The notes beneath the pieces are model-generated. The model did not search any database. It saw only the letters and a list, made by a program, of their open reading frames with translations, and was not told the origin of the DNA. The position numbers and the translations under genes are program-made. Positions 34,306 through 45,397 of a stretch of 64,000 nt of DNA are shown one piece after another. The DNA comes from Procambarus clarkii (Eukaryota; Arthropoda; Malacostraca; Decapoda; Cambaridae). Numbering within the stretch: position 1 is the first letter of the stretch; every line of letters begins with the position of its first letter. The stretch lies in the NCBI RefSeq assembly GCF_040958095.1, contig NC_091219.1, forward strand, positions 24,442,202-24,506,201, read 5' to 3'.

Positions 34306-36820
34306 CTGCACCCAGTGTAAATTGCTGTTTATTGCATATTATGTAAAATATTATACTACCTTGCACCATCAAAGTGATCATTTTACTGTTCTGGTTAGTA
34401 ACATACCGATCATAAATTGATTTTTTCACAATGAAATATTCTGCAACCTGAAACCAAAAAGCTACTTGCGAACAGAATTCTTTTAAGACAGGCTGGCAAA
34501 TGAGTGTGCTCTGGACTACTCTTAATTAATATTTACAGTGATATCCTGATTATCTGCAAGGCATTTGAAAGCAGGTTCTGATACAACAAAATGTTTATCA
34601 TTCATTTATTTGGGCTTTTATCTATATCAAGAGGATTAAATGTGCATTAAATGGATTAGGTGTCCAAATAAATGAGGAAATTTAGATAATTGGAATTTGT
34701 GATGTTAATAAACAAAAATCAGCAGGTATATTTATAATAAAAATTTACCGTCATGTAATTTTTGGCAAGGTATACAAAATATACCGAAATACACGTTTTT
34801 TTGTTTGTGCCAATTTTAAACAATTTAACTGTGGCACAAATTAACTCTTGGATGAACAAGAGGTTATCCCAGTACGTATAGCAAAAAGATAAAATGTTCC
34901 GTGGCAACAGAAGACGGTGAAAAAAACAAAAAAAAAACAGAATATCAAGATATCACTGCACAGTAGTTTGCACCAATACAAATATATACTGTGTTTAAAA
35001 TGCTTCCAAAGCAGAGTTTAACTGAAAGTATGAATTAAAAAACTTAACACTTGAGGTTATTTAGATTAAGTGTTATCACAACAAGACTAAAATTATCACT
35101 ACTCTATTGTGTATTGCTTCTGAATACTGCAATTCAAATTAGCTTCTATTGAATGCTTAAAAAAACAAAACAAAGGAGGTTAAACAAATAAAATCAAATG
35201 AAAAGGTTGTTCATGATTCAGTTACTGTACTTTTATGTAAACAAATAATTAAATAACTCAACCCACAAATTAAATGAAAGTGACAATGTCATCACTTTCA
35301 CTTCATGTGTGGGTTGTTTGTTTCATGAACATTATTGCTACTTATTTTCTGCACACACAAAGCTCTGCACACACACACACACTATACTAGGGTATCTGTC
35401 TAGGATTGCCAGCACATATGTCCACATGCATATTTATATTTTAATTATGTCAGGGATTTTAGAATTTTCCTAAGGACAGATAGCTAATTCCTTTAAGGAG
35501 ATGTATATTTATTATATTTTATTGGGATTATACATCACAATAGAGTTTTGGACTGGAACTGGACACATGAAAATATTTGTTAATCACTGACATTAATTAA
35601 GATAAGGAGAGCAATGAAGTACAGTAGTGGGAGAGGAGTAAGGTAAGGGGTAGGAATAAGATAAGGGGTAGGAATAAGATAAGGGGTAGGAAGAAGAAGG
35701 TAAAGGGATGAAGAAAGAGGTACAGGGTAAAAAAGGGAGGTACAATGAGGGAATAAGTAATGAGTGCAATGAAAAGTTTTTTTCTGGCGGGCCTATAATA
35801 GCTCCTTGAACCTATGCAATGGTGCCACCCAGCCTTAGCTCAACCAACTAGGCCTCTAACCATCTGTGTCCTACCAAAAGACAGGACCAGAATCTGGTGC
35901 ACTCTACATTCATCAAGGAGAACTTGAAAATCAGATATCAACTCAAAACTGAAGAAAAAAAATCGAGCATAGGTGCAACAAAACGAGCAACAGTTTGAAG
36001 GAAACAAGGTAAACAATTATTGCCGCAAGGCAAATACCCAAACTGTGATGGACTCGATTGCCACCAAATGGCAGCCCAAGTCACCTGTGGTCCCAGTCAG
36101 CTCTTCCCTTCACTCTGGAGCCATCCATGCCCAACTCCCTAACTACACAGGAGAGAAGGGAACAGGGTGAGCCACTAGCAGTATACAAGTAATGGCCATT
36201 TCATTACATTCATTGCTTAAGTCTGGAAGAGGTCCCTCAGCAGCTCCCAGAGCTTACTAACAATACTACCTTGGTAGGGGGAGGCTGACCTTTCTGGAGG
36301 AAAATATTTAGTAAAACAGAAAGATCAATTGAATTTACTTGTGGAAGAAATGCAGAAGAGAAGGACCTGGGGCAGATGAACGTTGGTGCCATGCCAAACA
36401 TCCAAATGCAACAAAGGTGATGCAAGGCCGAGGGATTTCCAACTAGTAAAGCTAAGCCAATAAGATGTTAGACTGCGAAAAGCCCTGAGCCTGGATATTA
36501 TCAACCAAAACATTAGCAAAGAAAACTGTCAGAGCAGCAATCTTTTACACCAAGTGTGTGAGGATGTACAGCCATCTAGCTGAACTGAATTACCCTGTGG
36601 AAAACCTGAGAGGGGCAGGCCTTGGAACAAGAAATGTCAAAGTTAGGATTAACAAACACCTTTATCACTGCAAGACAAGTTTTGCACAAATAATGCTGAG
36701 CAAACCAAGTGTCAATGAGGACTCATCAGGAAAGTAGAAATGTCATTCTTAGCAAAGAATGAAGGAGAAAGCTGCAGGTCAAGAAAATGAAACCCTGGAT
36801 CAAAACACACAACCCAAAAC
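34306..36820. other. Upstream of RNF170, no gene recognised
   Basis: Likely holds 5' noncoding RNF170 intron or exon sequence, but no donor or exon could be singled out. A short purine array (gataaggggtaggaataa) is at 35640-35760 and an imperfect hairpin at 35259-35316. Confidence 0.4.
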
Positions 36821-36824
36821 TACC

Positions 36825-37278
36825 GCTGTTAGGTAGGGAAGTCCCACAATCATTGACAGAAGCATGGGTTGTGTGAACAAATCCTCAAGGGCCGTGACGA
36901 GGATTCGAACCTGCATCCGAGAGCATCCCAGCCGCTGCCTTAATCGACTGAGCTACGACATGGTAATAAGAACTGCAACCAGAAATTCAACTGAATTTAC
37001 TTGGATCCTGCAGCCTTCTCCGAGACACAAACCAGGATTTTACACAATTCCCCCCATGCACTCGAGCTATGTCAATAGGCTGTTCTACCTCTTCCCCCTT
37101 ACTTCATTACACATTACATTCTGGTTGCAGTTCTTATTACCATGTCGTAGCTCAGTCGATTAAGGCAGCGTCTGGGATGCTCTCGGATGCAGGTTCGAAT
37201 CATCGTCACGGCCCTTGTGGATTTGTTCACACAACCCATGCTTCTGTCAATGATTGTGGGACTTCCCTACCTAACAGC
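36825..37278. mobile_element. Composite inverted-SINE element, copy 2
   Basis: Arms 36825-36983 and 37120-37278 (159 bp each) are reverse complements. Each contains a tRNA-like head (tcgtagctcagtcgattaag and ggttcgaatc). The core shares gattttacacaattccc, gcactcgagc and acttcattacac with copy 1 at 26550-26983, so arms plus core form one repeat family. Confidence 0.8.
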
Positions 37279-38489
37279 TAGATGCAAAGGTCAGGAGAAA
37301 ATTTGCCTCAAAAAATTAATCCTGAAAGAAAGAAGCAGTAACTCATCAGGGCATCTCCATTTGAGTTGTCCTGAATGTGAATTGCATTGAAGATTAAATC
37401 CAAAGAAGCCAGAAGTGAGAATCATCAGAGTCCATTCCCACAGGAAATGAAGTGGGAAATGAATTCCCACAGGCAATAAGTCACTAGGGTGCTGGTATTC
37501 TGGAAGGCACTCAAACATCTCATCTGTATGACATCCCTAGGGCATACAACAAAAGAGTACTGCCAGACCTGGACGAGCACCAAAAGAACCAAAACTGCAC
37601 GAGTATCAAAACATTGGTGCCTGCCGAAGGGTCAAAGATGGACCTGCATGCACTTGAGCAACCAACACCCAAGAACCCTTTGTCTAGGAGACCAAGAAAA
37701 GCAGGCACTTCATTTATCCAAAGATGGACCTATAGTTGCAAGCCGCAGCAAAAATACTTGACTTGGTAGCTAAAAGTATGCAGCCACTGCTGCCAAAACC
37801 TGTAATACATACACATCTTGAACAACCTGTCCTCTTACAAATTACGTCTGAATGTGGTCGTTTACCCGTATGGCATAAAATGGATGTACAGTACTGTAAT
37901 TTGAAAATGGATTTTTTTTTAAATAAATTTGGGATTTTTTTTTCCAAAACAGTAAGTTAAGGGTCCTTTGGTAGGTTAGGAGGGCAGGAAATTCTCCTTA
38001 AGTTTCAAAAGGTAATGAAAAAATTAATTGAAAATGTCCTTTCCTAATCTAACAGACTAAGCTGGAGGACCCAAACAGAAAACGGGACAGTACATCACTT
38101 TCATGAGCCGATTTCATTTCAAGTTACATTCATTTTTGGCCATAGCGCACATACGAGCGAAAAGCAACGTTATTTTTAAGAGGATGGGTTGTCCAGAAAG
38201 GGGAGACAAAAGAACAGGTGGTGAACAGTAGGGAGTGTGTGACAAAACAGACACCTGGAGAGAATGTACTACTGCAGTCCAACAGGCATGATGAGCAAAA
38301 TAAAAGTCAGCAACTGCATCCTTCAGGAACATAGTGAACAAGATGGGAATGCCATCTGCAGCAGTGGACAACAAGGCAGGTGGAGTGAAGCCCAAAAAGA
38401 GAATTAAAATTTGTTTAGAAAAGCTCAGAAAAAGCCTCTAGCAATGCACAAGAATGGAGAACTTCTGCTGAACAGAAGTGAACTCTGGT

Positions 38490-38760
38490 CTGCTGGAGGA
38501 ATTCCCGAGACCTAGAACGTCAAGAACAACAGGTCATAGATTTAAATTAACTAAACAAGGCTGCCGAATAAATGTAAGAAAATTCACTTTCACAAGCTGA
38601 GTGGTAGACGGTTGGAACAAGTTAGGCGAGAAGGTGGTGGAAACCAAAACCATCAGAACTTACTTTCAAAGCGTTATATGACAAAGAGTGCTGGGAATAC
38701 AGGATACCACGAGCGTAGCTCGCATCCTGTAACTACACTTAGGTAACTACACACACACAT
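38490..38760 (+). mobile_element. LINE C-terminal relic and tail
   Basis: Broken frames read RFKLTKQGCRINVRKFTF and VVDGWNKLGEKVVETKTI, followed by a noncoding end with catcctgtaactacacttag and (ca)n. The motif V-V-x-x-W-N is typical of LINE C-termini. Confidence 0.7.
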
Positions 38761-39494
38761 GCTTATTATACATATGGGTCTAAACTCTCTGATGCCAAAT
38801 TGTGCAAATGAACATAACAGATTTAAACATTTTATTAAATTCCAGTTGCCACTCATGATTTGTTATATTATGAACAATCTATACTGGTTATACTTAAAAC
38901 ATGGGTGGTATAATTACCAATGTAATTGTTCAACAGACTTAAAATTTAATGCAAATTTTAGGGATTGTCATTATCATCATGATGAAATATTCATCTCAAG
39001 AATGATCCACTATTTGGAGACATCTTGTTAACCACGACACGTGACATGACTCAAAGTACTTTACAGATTACCGATGCTGTATTATAGACAAATATTAAAA
39101 TATATTTAATGATAGTTCACTAAATTGATGTTGAAACTTGAATCTTCATTTAATATAAACATACTTTAGATTTTTATCCCACTGTAAATTTTTTGGAAAT
39201 GGGTAAAATACCAATTTTAACCATTTCCTAATTGTCTGGAGAATAGCATCAGGGGTGTCAGAACATTTGTTGTGAATAACGAAACTCCAGTTACTGCTAG
39301 TTTTTTTTTCATGACTATCTCTGCCAGTATGTACAGAGCCCATATCAGTATTATTTTATTGAACAATATCTTGCCTTTCAATTCATATCATAACCTAAAA
39401 AAAATTTTTTTAGTTAAAGAACATCAATAACGTAGTTTGGAGACGAGCAACATTACCATGTTCAAGCTATGATATAAAGCTGTTGATTTTTGTT

Positions 39495-39575
39495 TTTTAA
39501 TTTATTTATATACACAAGAGTTCTTACAATCTTGTATAGCCACTAGCACACATAGCATTTTGGGCAAGTCCTTAA
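39495..39575 (-). repeat. Interspersed repeat G, copy 3
   Basis: acaagagttcttacaatctt and gccactagcacacatagcat match 31765-31880. It directly abuts a family A SINE. Confidence 0.6.
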
Positions 39576-39577
39576 TC

Positions 39578-39770
39578 CTAACTTTCACACACATCCCCAG
39601 GAAGCAGCCTGTAGCAGCTGTCTAACTACCAGGTACCTATTTACCGTTAGGTGAACAGGCACATCAGGGTGAAAGAAACTCTATCCATTTGTTTCCGCCT
39701 CTACTAGGGTTCGAACCCGGACCCTTAGGACTACGAACCCCGAGCACTGTCCACTCAGCTGTCAGGCCCC
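39578..39770 (-). mobile_element. tRNA-derived SINE, family A
   Basis: Reverse copy with cccaggaagcagcctgtagc, caggtacctatttaccgt, a reverse B-box (gttcgaacccgg) and the head end gtccactcagctgtcaggc. Confidence 0.8.
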
Positions 39771-40054
39771 CCCATAATACACTAGCGGCTTATTCTACTC
39801 ATACACAGCACTTTTCCTAAACCAGAAGCTCCCTTTATGCCTGAAAATTATAAAATAAATTTTCACCAGCTTTTACTCATTACTGCGGGTTCTGCCTTGT
39901 TCCGACAGTCTCAGAACTATGCCACGTGATGCCTATTGAGAACACGAGGACAGTAGTTAAAGTGAATGTCTATGAGCAAAATAGGTTGTTGCCTACTGGA
40001 GCCACGTAGTGGTTAAGGAGATCAAGAAGAAATTCAAATATAACCAAGTTCTTA

Positions 40055-40395
40055 TCCGCTGGCGTGGAGCCCCACACCTTTGACTAAACTCAAGAGCGTC
40101 ACCCTTGGGTGGAGCCAGAGTACCTGAGCTGGCGTGGAACAAGAATACCTCACTCAAAGCTGGTGTGGTGCCAGAGTGCCTCACCCTGGCGAGTAAATCA
40201 AGCACCTGACAGCTGGGGTGGAGTCAGTGCCACACCTGAGGGAGGAAAAACTCCAGTACCTGACAGCTGGTGTGGAGTCAAAGTGCTTTTCCCTGGTGAG
40301 TAACTCAAGTGCCTCACAACTCGGGTGTTGTTGTTAGTTGAATGGCGACAGAACTAAGGTGCAGTTCGAGTGCCTCACAGCTGGCGAGAAGCACG
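40055..40395 (+). repeat. Degenerate minisatellite (agctggtgtggagtc)
   Basis: Units of about 30-40 bp with ctggcgtggagc, gagtgcctcac and ccctggcgagtaa alternate with variable spacers. Confidence 0.65.
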
Positions 40396-40424
40396 TTCCT
40401 CCTCCCGTCAGCTGATGCAATGTA

Positions 40425-40460
40425 AACAATCCCAATCGGCCGCCTCTGATTGGTGGAGCG
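40425..40460. promoter_or_regulatory. Divergent CCAAT-box pair, possible promoter
   Basis: CCAAT on plus at 40432-40436 and ATTGG at 40449-40453 sit about 12 bp apart in a locally GC-rich stretch. NF-Y pairs of this kind occur in arthropod promoters. Whether it serves RNF170 or the orphan exon at 40944 is unknown. Confidence 0.25.
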
Positions 40461-40641
40461 TCGTCCAACCCTGAGCACCCTAATCACTCCTTGTATTATT
40501 AGTGTTATGTTGTTTCCTACTTTTAAAACCTTTTTCTTTTATGTTTTCCAGGATGGAAGTGAAGTGACAATTACAGTTATTCTGATGCAAATGTAGATAA
40601 ATTTCGGTATGGACTTGATATGTTATCTATTCACGTTTTGG

Positions 40642-40852
40642 GCACCCCCTATACCCATCTTGTGGGCGGTAGTGCACCCCATACCCATCCCGTGGGCGGT
40701 AGTGCACCCCATACCCATCCCGTGGGTGGCAGTGCACCCCCATACCCATCCCGTGGGCGGTAGTGCACCCCCATACCCATCCCGTGGGCGGTAGTGCACC
40801 TCATACCCATCCCGTGGGCGGTAGTGCACCCCATACCCATCCCGTGGGCCCA
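40642..40852 (+). repeat. Minisatellite, 30-bp unit, about 7 copies
   Basis: The unit is cccatacccatcccgtgggc plus ggtagtgcac. The divisible-by-three length produces an apparent HPVGGSAP repeat ORF on plus, and a matching one on minus; neither looks like a gene. Confidence 0.85.
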
Positions 40853-40943
40853 GAACATAATTACAAGGCGACAATTATCTCGCGAACAACTGAGTCACTC
40901 GGAACCGTTCAGCTCTTGAGGTATTTATATATTCTTCCCAAGA

Positions 40944-41069
40944 TGTTGAGTTGCAGGCGTGACGAACTAGAGAACAGCAGAAGACAATCGTTAAGAGTGG
41001 AAGGTGGTCCATTCCCTGCAGTGATTACTAATAGCAGAGGAGGCAACTTGTCGAAGGGGCAAAACAGCT
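40944..41069 (+). CDS. Possible orphan first exon
   Basis: A 42-codon open stretch with ATG after cccaag, a mixed-composition peptide (MLSCRRDELENSRRQSLRVE...) and a consensus GTAAGA donor at 41070. It is immediately followed by a SINE. No partner exon or homology is recognised. It could be chance. Confidence 0.18.
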
Positions 41070-41097
41070 CGGTAAGATGTATCTATATGTTGTAGCT

Positions 41098-41271
41098 GTC
41101 CAGCTATTCACCCCGATGCACCTGTTCACCTAGCAGTAAATAGGTACCTGGGGATTAGACAGCTGCTACGGGCTGCTTCCTGGGGATGTGTAACAAAAAG
41201 AGGAGGCCTCGTCGAGGACCGGGCCGCGGGGACGCTGAGCCCCGAAATCATCTCAAGATAACCTCAAGATG
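41098..41271 (+). mobile_element. SINE family A, 3' half
   Basis: gcagtaaataggtacctggg, ggaggcctcgtcgaggaccg, ggacgctgagccccgaaatc and gataacctcaaga are all in forward order. Confidence 0.8.
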
Positions 41272-41275
41272 TTCA

Positions 41276-42126
41276 ACAACTCGTCCTCAGACTAAGTCCA
41301 TTCCATCCAGCAGTCGACCCCAAAGATGAATTCATCAATTTTAACATTCTGTTCATTCAAAACGGGAATTTTCTCAAATATAAATGAATATTATTATATA
41401 TTTGCATATTGTGCATAATTATGCATTGGTTAGGTTTTGTTGGCGATTATTTGTATTTGTAGTACGTAGGTAAAACATTTACTGCATTGTTGTTCGAACA
41501 AAAGTCACCAGCGAAGCACTTGTTCGAGAAGTGTTCGAACTTCGTCAGTTGTGAATCGTGTGCCAGCCCGTCCTCCAAACAAAGACCCAAAAGTGATTCC
41601 ATGCACCCGCCAAACCCCCTGTTTATGAATGAAAAGCGGTTTACACACGACTCACAACTGTTGACGTTCGAACATATCCGGAACAAGTGCTTCGCTGACG
41701 AATTTTGTTCGAATCACAACGCTGTAAATGCTTCACCCACGTCAGCCCGTCCTCCAAACAAAGATCCAAAAGTGATTCCATGCACCCGCCAAACCCCCTG
41801 TTTATGAATGAAAAGCGGTTTACACACGACTCACAATTGCTGACGTTCGAACATATCCGGAACAAGTGCTTCACTGACGAATTTTGTTCGAATCACAACG
41901 CTGTAAATGCTTCACCCACGTACTACAAATACAAATAATCACCAACAGAACCTAAACACCTAACCTAACCTAACCTATGCCTATTTATACACAATATGCT
42001 AATATATTATAATATTAATTTATATTTGAGAAAATTCCCGTTTTGAATGAACAGCATGTTCAAATATATGAATGCGTCTGTGGGGTTGACCGCTGGATGT
42101 AATGGACTTGAGTCGAGGACGGGTTG
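41276..42126. mobile_element. Foldback element with tandem-duplicated centre
   Basis: The left arm 41276-41562 is inversely repeated at about 41824-42126. Shared pieces include cccgttttgaatgaac/gttcattcaaaacggg and gtactacaaatacaaataat. The interior carries two 179-bp direct copies (41565-41743 and 41744-41921). A further partial arm follows at 42127-42245. No transposase. Confidence 0.8.
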
Positions 42127-42256
42127 CCCACGTACTACAAATACAAATAATCGGCAACAGAACCTAAACACCTAACCTAACTAGTGCATAAATATGCACA
42201 GTATGCTTATAACAATATTACTTTATATGTGAGAAAATTTCACATATAAAGTTCCC

Positions 42257-42495
42257 CACGAGTTCTCTCACATTAACAGTGGCTTGATGAAAAAACGTAT
42301 AGTAACCTCTCACTTGTCTAGTGCCCTTGGGAGGTGGAGATATTTGAGGTGTATATATATCTCGAAGTCTCTACTTCTTTTGTAGGGTCTGATGGTGTAG
42401 TGGGTTAAGGCATACTAGTTATGGCAGCTACTGGAAGGTAGTTGTGCTTTCTGGGTTCGAGGCCCACTGCATGGTGGGTGTTGTCCAAAGATTGT
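42257..42495 (+). mobile_element. tRNA-derived SINE, copy 1 of a duplication
   Basis: The A-box-like atggtgtagtgggttaagg and B-box gggttcgaggccc are 45-60 bp apart. The upstream part with cacgagttctctcacatt is identical in copy 2. Confidence 0.75.
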
Positions 42496-42540
42496 TAATC
42501 TTCACTTGTGGTTTATGCAAGTATAGGCTTATAGCATGGA

Positions 42541-42770
42541 CACGAGTTCTCTCACATTAACAGTGGCTTGATGAAAAAACGTATAGTAACCTCTCACTTG
42601 TCTAGTGCCCTCGGGAGGTGGAGATATTTGAGGTGTATATATATCTCGAAGTCTCTACTTCTTTTGTAGGGTCTGATGGTGTAGTGGGTTAAGGCGTACT
42701 AGTTATGGCAGCTACTGGAAGGTAGTTGTGCTTTCTGGGTTCGAGGCCCACTGGTGGGTGTTGTCTAAAG

Positions 42771-42772
<2 letters not shown>
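42541..42772 (+). mobile_element. tRNA-derived SINE, copy 2, (TA)n-tailed
   Basis: It is nearly identical to 42257-42495 at an offset of 284 bp, and ends directly in a long (TA)n tract, which may be the expanded SINE tail. Confidence 0.8.

Positions 42773-42842
<70 letters not shown>
42773..42842. repeat. (TA)n microsatellite
   Basis: About 35 perfect TA units followed by (taa)n. Confidence 0.97.
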
Positions 42843-42856
<14 letters not shown>

Positions 42857-43344
42857 AATATATACTGTTCTCAAATACGGAAGTCTTGCATAATGTATAT
42901 CTTTACGGGCTGTGAGAACTTCGACAATAGGTAGAAATGTTTTGTATTTATAAATTTCCTCGGAATTCTATAAAGTACTTTGCTAGGAAAATCATTTGAA
43001 TCATAAAAACAATCATGAAAGAATTTAACTTCAATATCAAATAATTTATAATCCAAACAGAGATTAAATGCTTTATTCAGTAAAAACTTTAATTATATTC
43101 AGTTTTTGTTAGAACCTATATATACTTTAAATATAATCATGTGAATGTAGTTTTAATATAAACTGATGAAGAAAATTGACCTCCAATATTAGTAATTTTA
43201 AAGTTAATGGATATTTTAGAATTTTCTTTAACGTAAGTTAAAGTCAAACTTAAGTGTTTGGAATTCAAATACGAAGGACAGCATTCAGACTTTACTTCAT
43301 GAAAATTGCAGGTGGTGGGGATGGAGGATGGAGGAGGGGGGTTG

Positions 43345-43457
43345 CTGAAGATCCCGATAACTCTTAAAGTGTGGCACTGGGGCCGACCTCGAGTGACCCC
43401 ATACTCGCCCTGATTCATCTTGTAAAGCTGGGCGAGGCTAGTCTCAGCCTCTAGCAT
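43345..43457 (-). other. Open segment of unknown origin
   Basis: The minus-strand reading MLEAETSLAQLYKMNQGEYG... is compositionally normal and follows an ATG in fair context, but no continuation or family is recognised. It may be part of a repeat. Confidence 0.15.
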
Positions 43458-43973
43458 CGGACAGAAGCACAGATAGAAAGGTAAACAAACCTATTATCCT
43501 TTTTAGAGGCTGGGTGGCATGTACCTAGCAGTTTGTCCGTATTTTTCTGTATATCTCTTTCGACCCCTTCACCCCCTTATCGTCCCCCCCTCCAACTATC
43601 GTCCCCCTCCAACCTTATCGACCCCCTCTTCCCATCTTCTGCTTCTGTCGAATTATATAGTATGTTCATGGAAGTAACATTGGTACATTATCAATTGTCA
43701 CTGTTTTCTTTTAACATGAGCCCCATAACATATAATATGAGAAATATTATATGTATAATATATATCTCACATATATATATCTTATATATATATCATGTCT
43801 GGTGATATATATCACAAGACATTTACCCCTCATTAACTGGGGTAAATACCCGAGTTACACTAGTCCATCTCTTACACTAACTGGGGAAGATGGAGAGCCC
43901 GTGCAATATAACTTGAAATATACCTTTTTAAGTGTCCATAATCTGCCTAATTTCGCCAATTAGATCCAGTTAC

Positions 43974-44072
43974 AACCCCGCTCCTGTGCCAGGTAAGTCC
44001 ACTACGGGCTCACCATAGCCCGTGCTACTTGGAACATTTTCTTCCAAGTAGCTGCATCTAAAACAACAACAA
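43974..44072 (+). mobile_element. SINE-like repeat C with (AAC)n tail
   Basis: ccgctcctgtgccaggtaag, cgggctcaccatagcccgtg and gtagctgcatctaaaacaac then (aac)n. The tail supports retroposition. Confidence 0.75.
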
Positions 44073-44189
44073 CAACCCATTAGATTGCTATTTCAGTGGA
44101 TTAGTCTGATGGAAAATGTATTGTGCTGTAAAATATCTTGAACACAACTAAGGTAAACAGGGAGACGGATTGACTATTTATTATATTAG

Positions 44190-44345
44190 TGGTAGTGATG
44201 GAGGGTGTGGTGGTGATGGAGGGAGTGGTGGTGATGGAGGGAGTGGTAGTGATGGAGTGGTGGTGGTGATGGAGGGAGTGGTGGTGGTGAAGGCAGGAGG
44301 GCTGAGGGAGAGAGTACTGGGAGGAGGAGGTGGTGGTGGTGGAGA
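44190..44345 (+). repeat. GGT/GGA triplet-rich tract
   Basis: Imperfect gatggagggagtggtggt units, coding for Gly/Asp or His runs by chance. Confidence 0.8.
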
Positions 44346-45284
44346 CGCGACCATGAAGACCTCTCAGGGCCCATAAAGCCGCCATCAGCCCTCAGGAACG
44401 CGCCTTTGTCGCAGCTCATGCAATTTGCCCGACCTACTCGAGTCTAAAATTCAATATTTTTCCCTTAGTGATTTTCCAGGACTCTAGGATGGCGAGGAAA
44501 GGGGGCGAGGGATTATCCTCGTACTCCTTATACCTTGCTTCTCGTCCTCATATAGTCCTGACCTCGCCCTTACTCATCCTGCTACTGCCTCGACCCCTCT
44601 ACCTGACTTTTGCCACTCCGCACCCCGCTATATTCCTGCCCTTGTCTCCTGATTCTGCTACTTCTCCTTCTACCCATGTTTGGTCACCCATTGGTCATAT
44701 AATGGTAGATAGTAGCTATGAAAGCAAGCAAGAGGGCAGGATGTTGACGGGGGACCTAGGGACCCAGACGCCCAGGTCACAGCTAGGTATAAGTACTACC
44801 TTTATGGTCACTGTTACTGGCCCATGGAGGCGAGCTCCACGATGCGTGTGACAGCAGCGGCTGGGTTTCTCGAGGTTACCAGAGGTTTTCTGGGGTTTGC
44901 TGGGGTTCCATGGAGCTTTCACGGAGTTCTCTGGGGAACCCTTGATGCCAGAGTCAAGGGCCTTAATCCTATTCTGCTTTATGGCTGTATGAGGAGATTG
45001 TTTCAAGATGCTTCTGTTTCAGTGTGAATTTACAGCCGGGAATACAGAGGTCTATTGTTTCAGCTGGTTTCGTTCGGCTGAAACTCCCCTGTACTCCCCT
45101 GCACACGCCCGAGACCACTACGCCACGACATGGCAAAAGCAATGCAAGCTGGGATTCAATTGAGTCCTCCAGGGGTCCTAAGGCCAACAATATCTCCACC
45201 TATATGGCAATTCCCCTGCCACTGTATACCATTATTTTCCTGCTTCAACTTCCCCTCTTCATACAACAGCATTTCCAATAGCAA

Positions 45285-45285
<1 letters not shown>

Positions 45286-45379
<94 letters not shown>
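45286..45379. repeat. (GT)n microsatellite
   Basis: About 46 GT units ending in a gcgcgtgcgcac variant. Confidence 0.97.
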
Positions 45380-45383
<4 letters not shown>

Positions 45384-45397
45384 TGCGCACGCAATAC

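Noticed and set aside
36880-36975. Functional tRNA gene
   Set aside because: A- and B-box-like motifs are present, but the sequence is an arm of an interspersed inverted SINE and lacks a convincing cloverleaf acceptor stem.
41955-41980. (CCTAA)n arthropod telomere repeat
   Set aside because: Only about three units, lying inside a foldback-element arm; too short to indicate a telomere or a fusion point.
42400-42470. tRNA gene
   Set aside because: tRNA-like promoter boxes belong to a duplicated SINE with non-tRNA 5' and 3' sequence.
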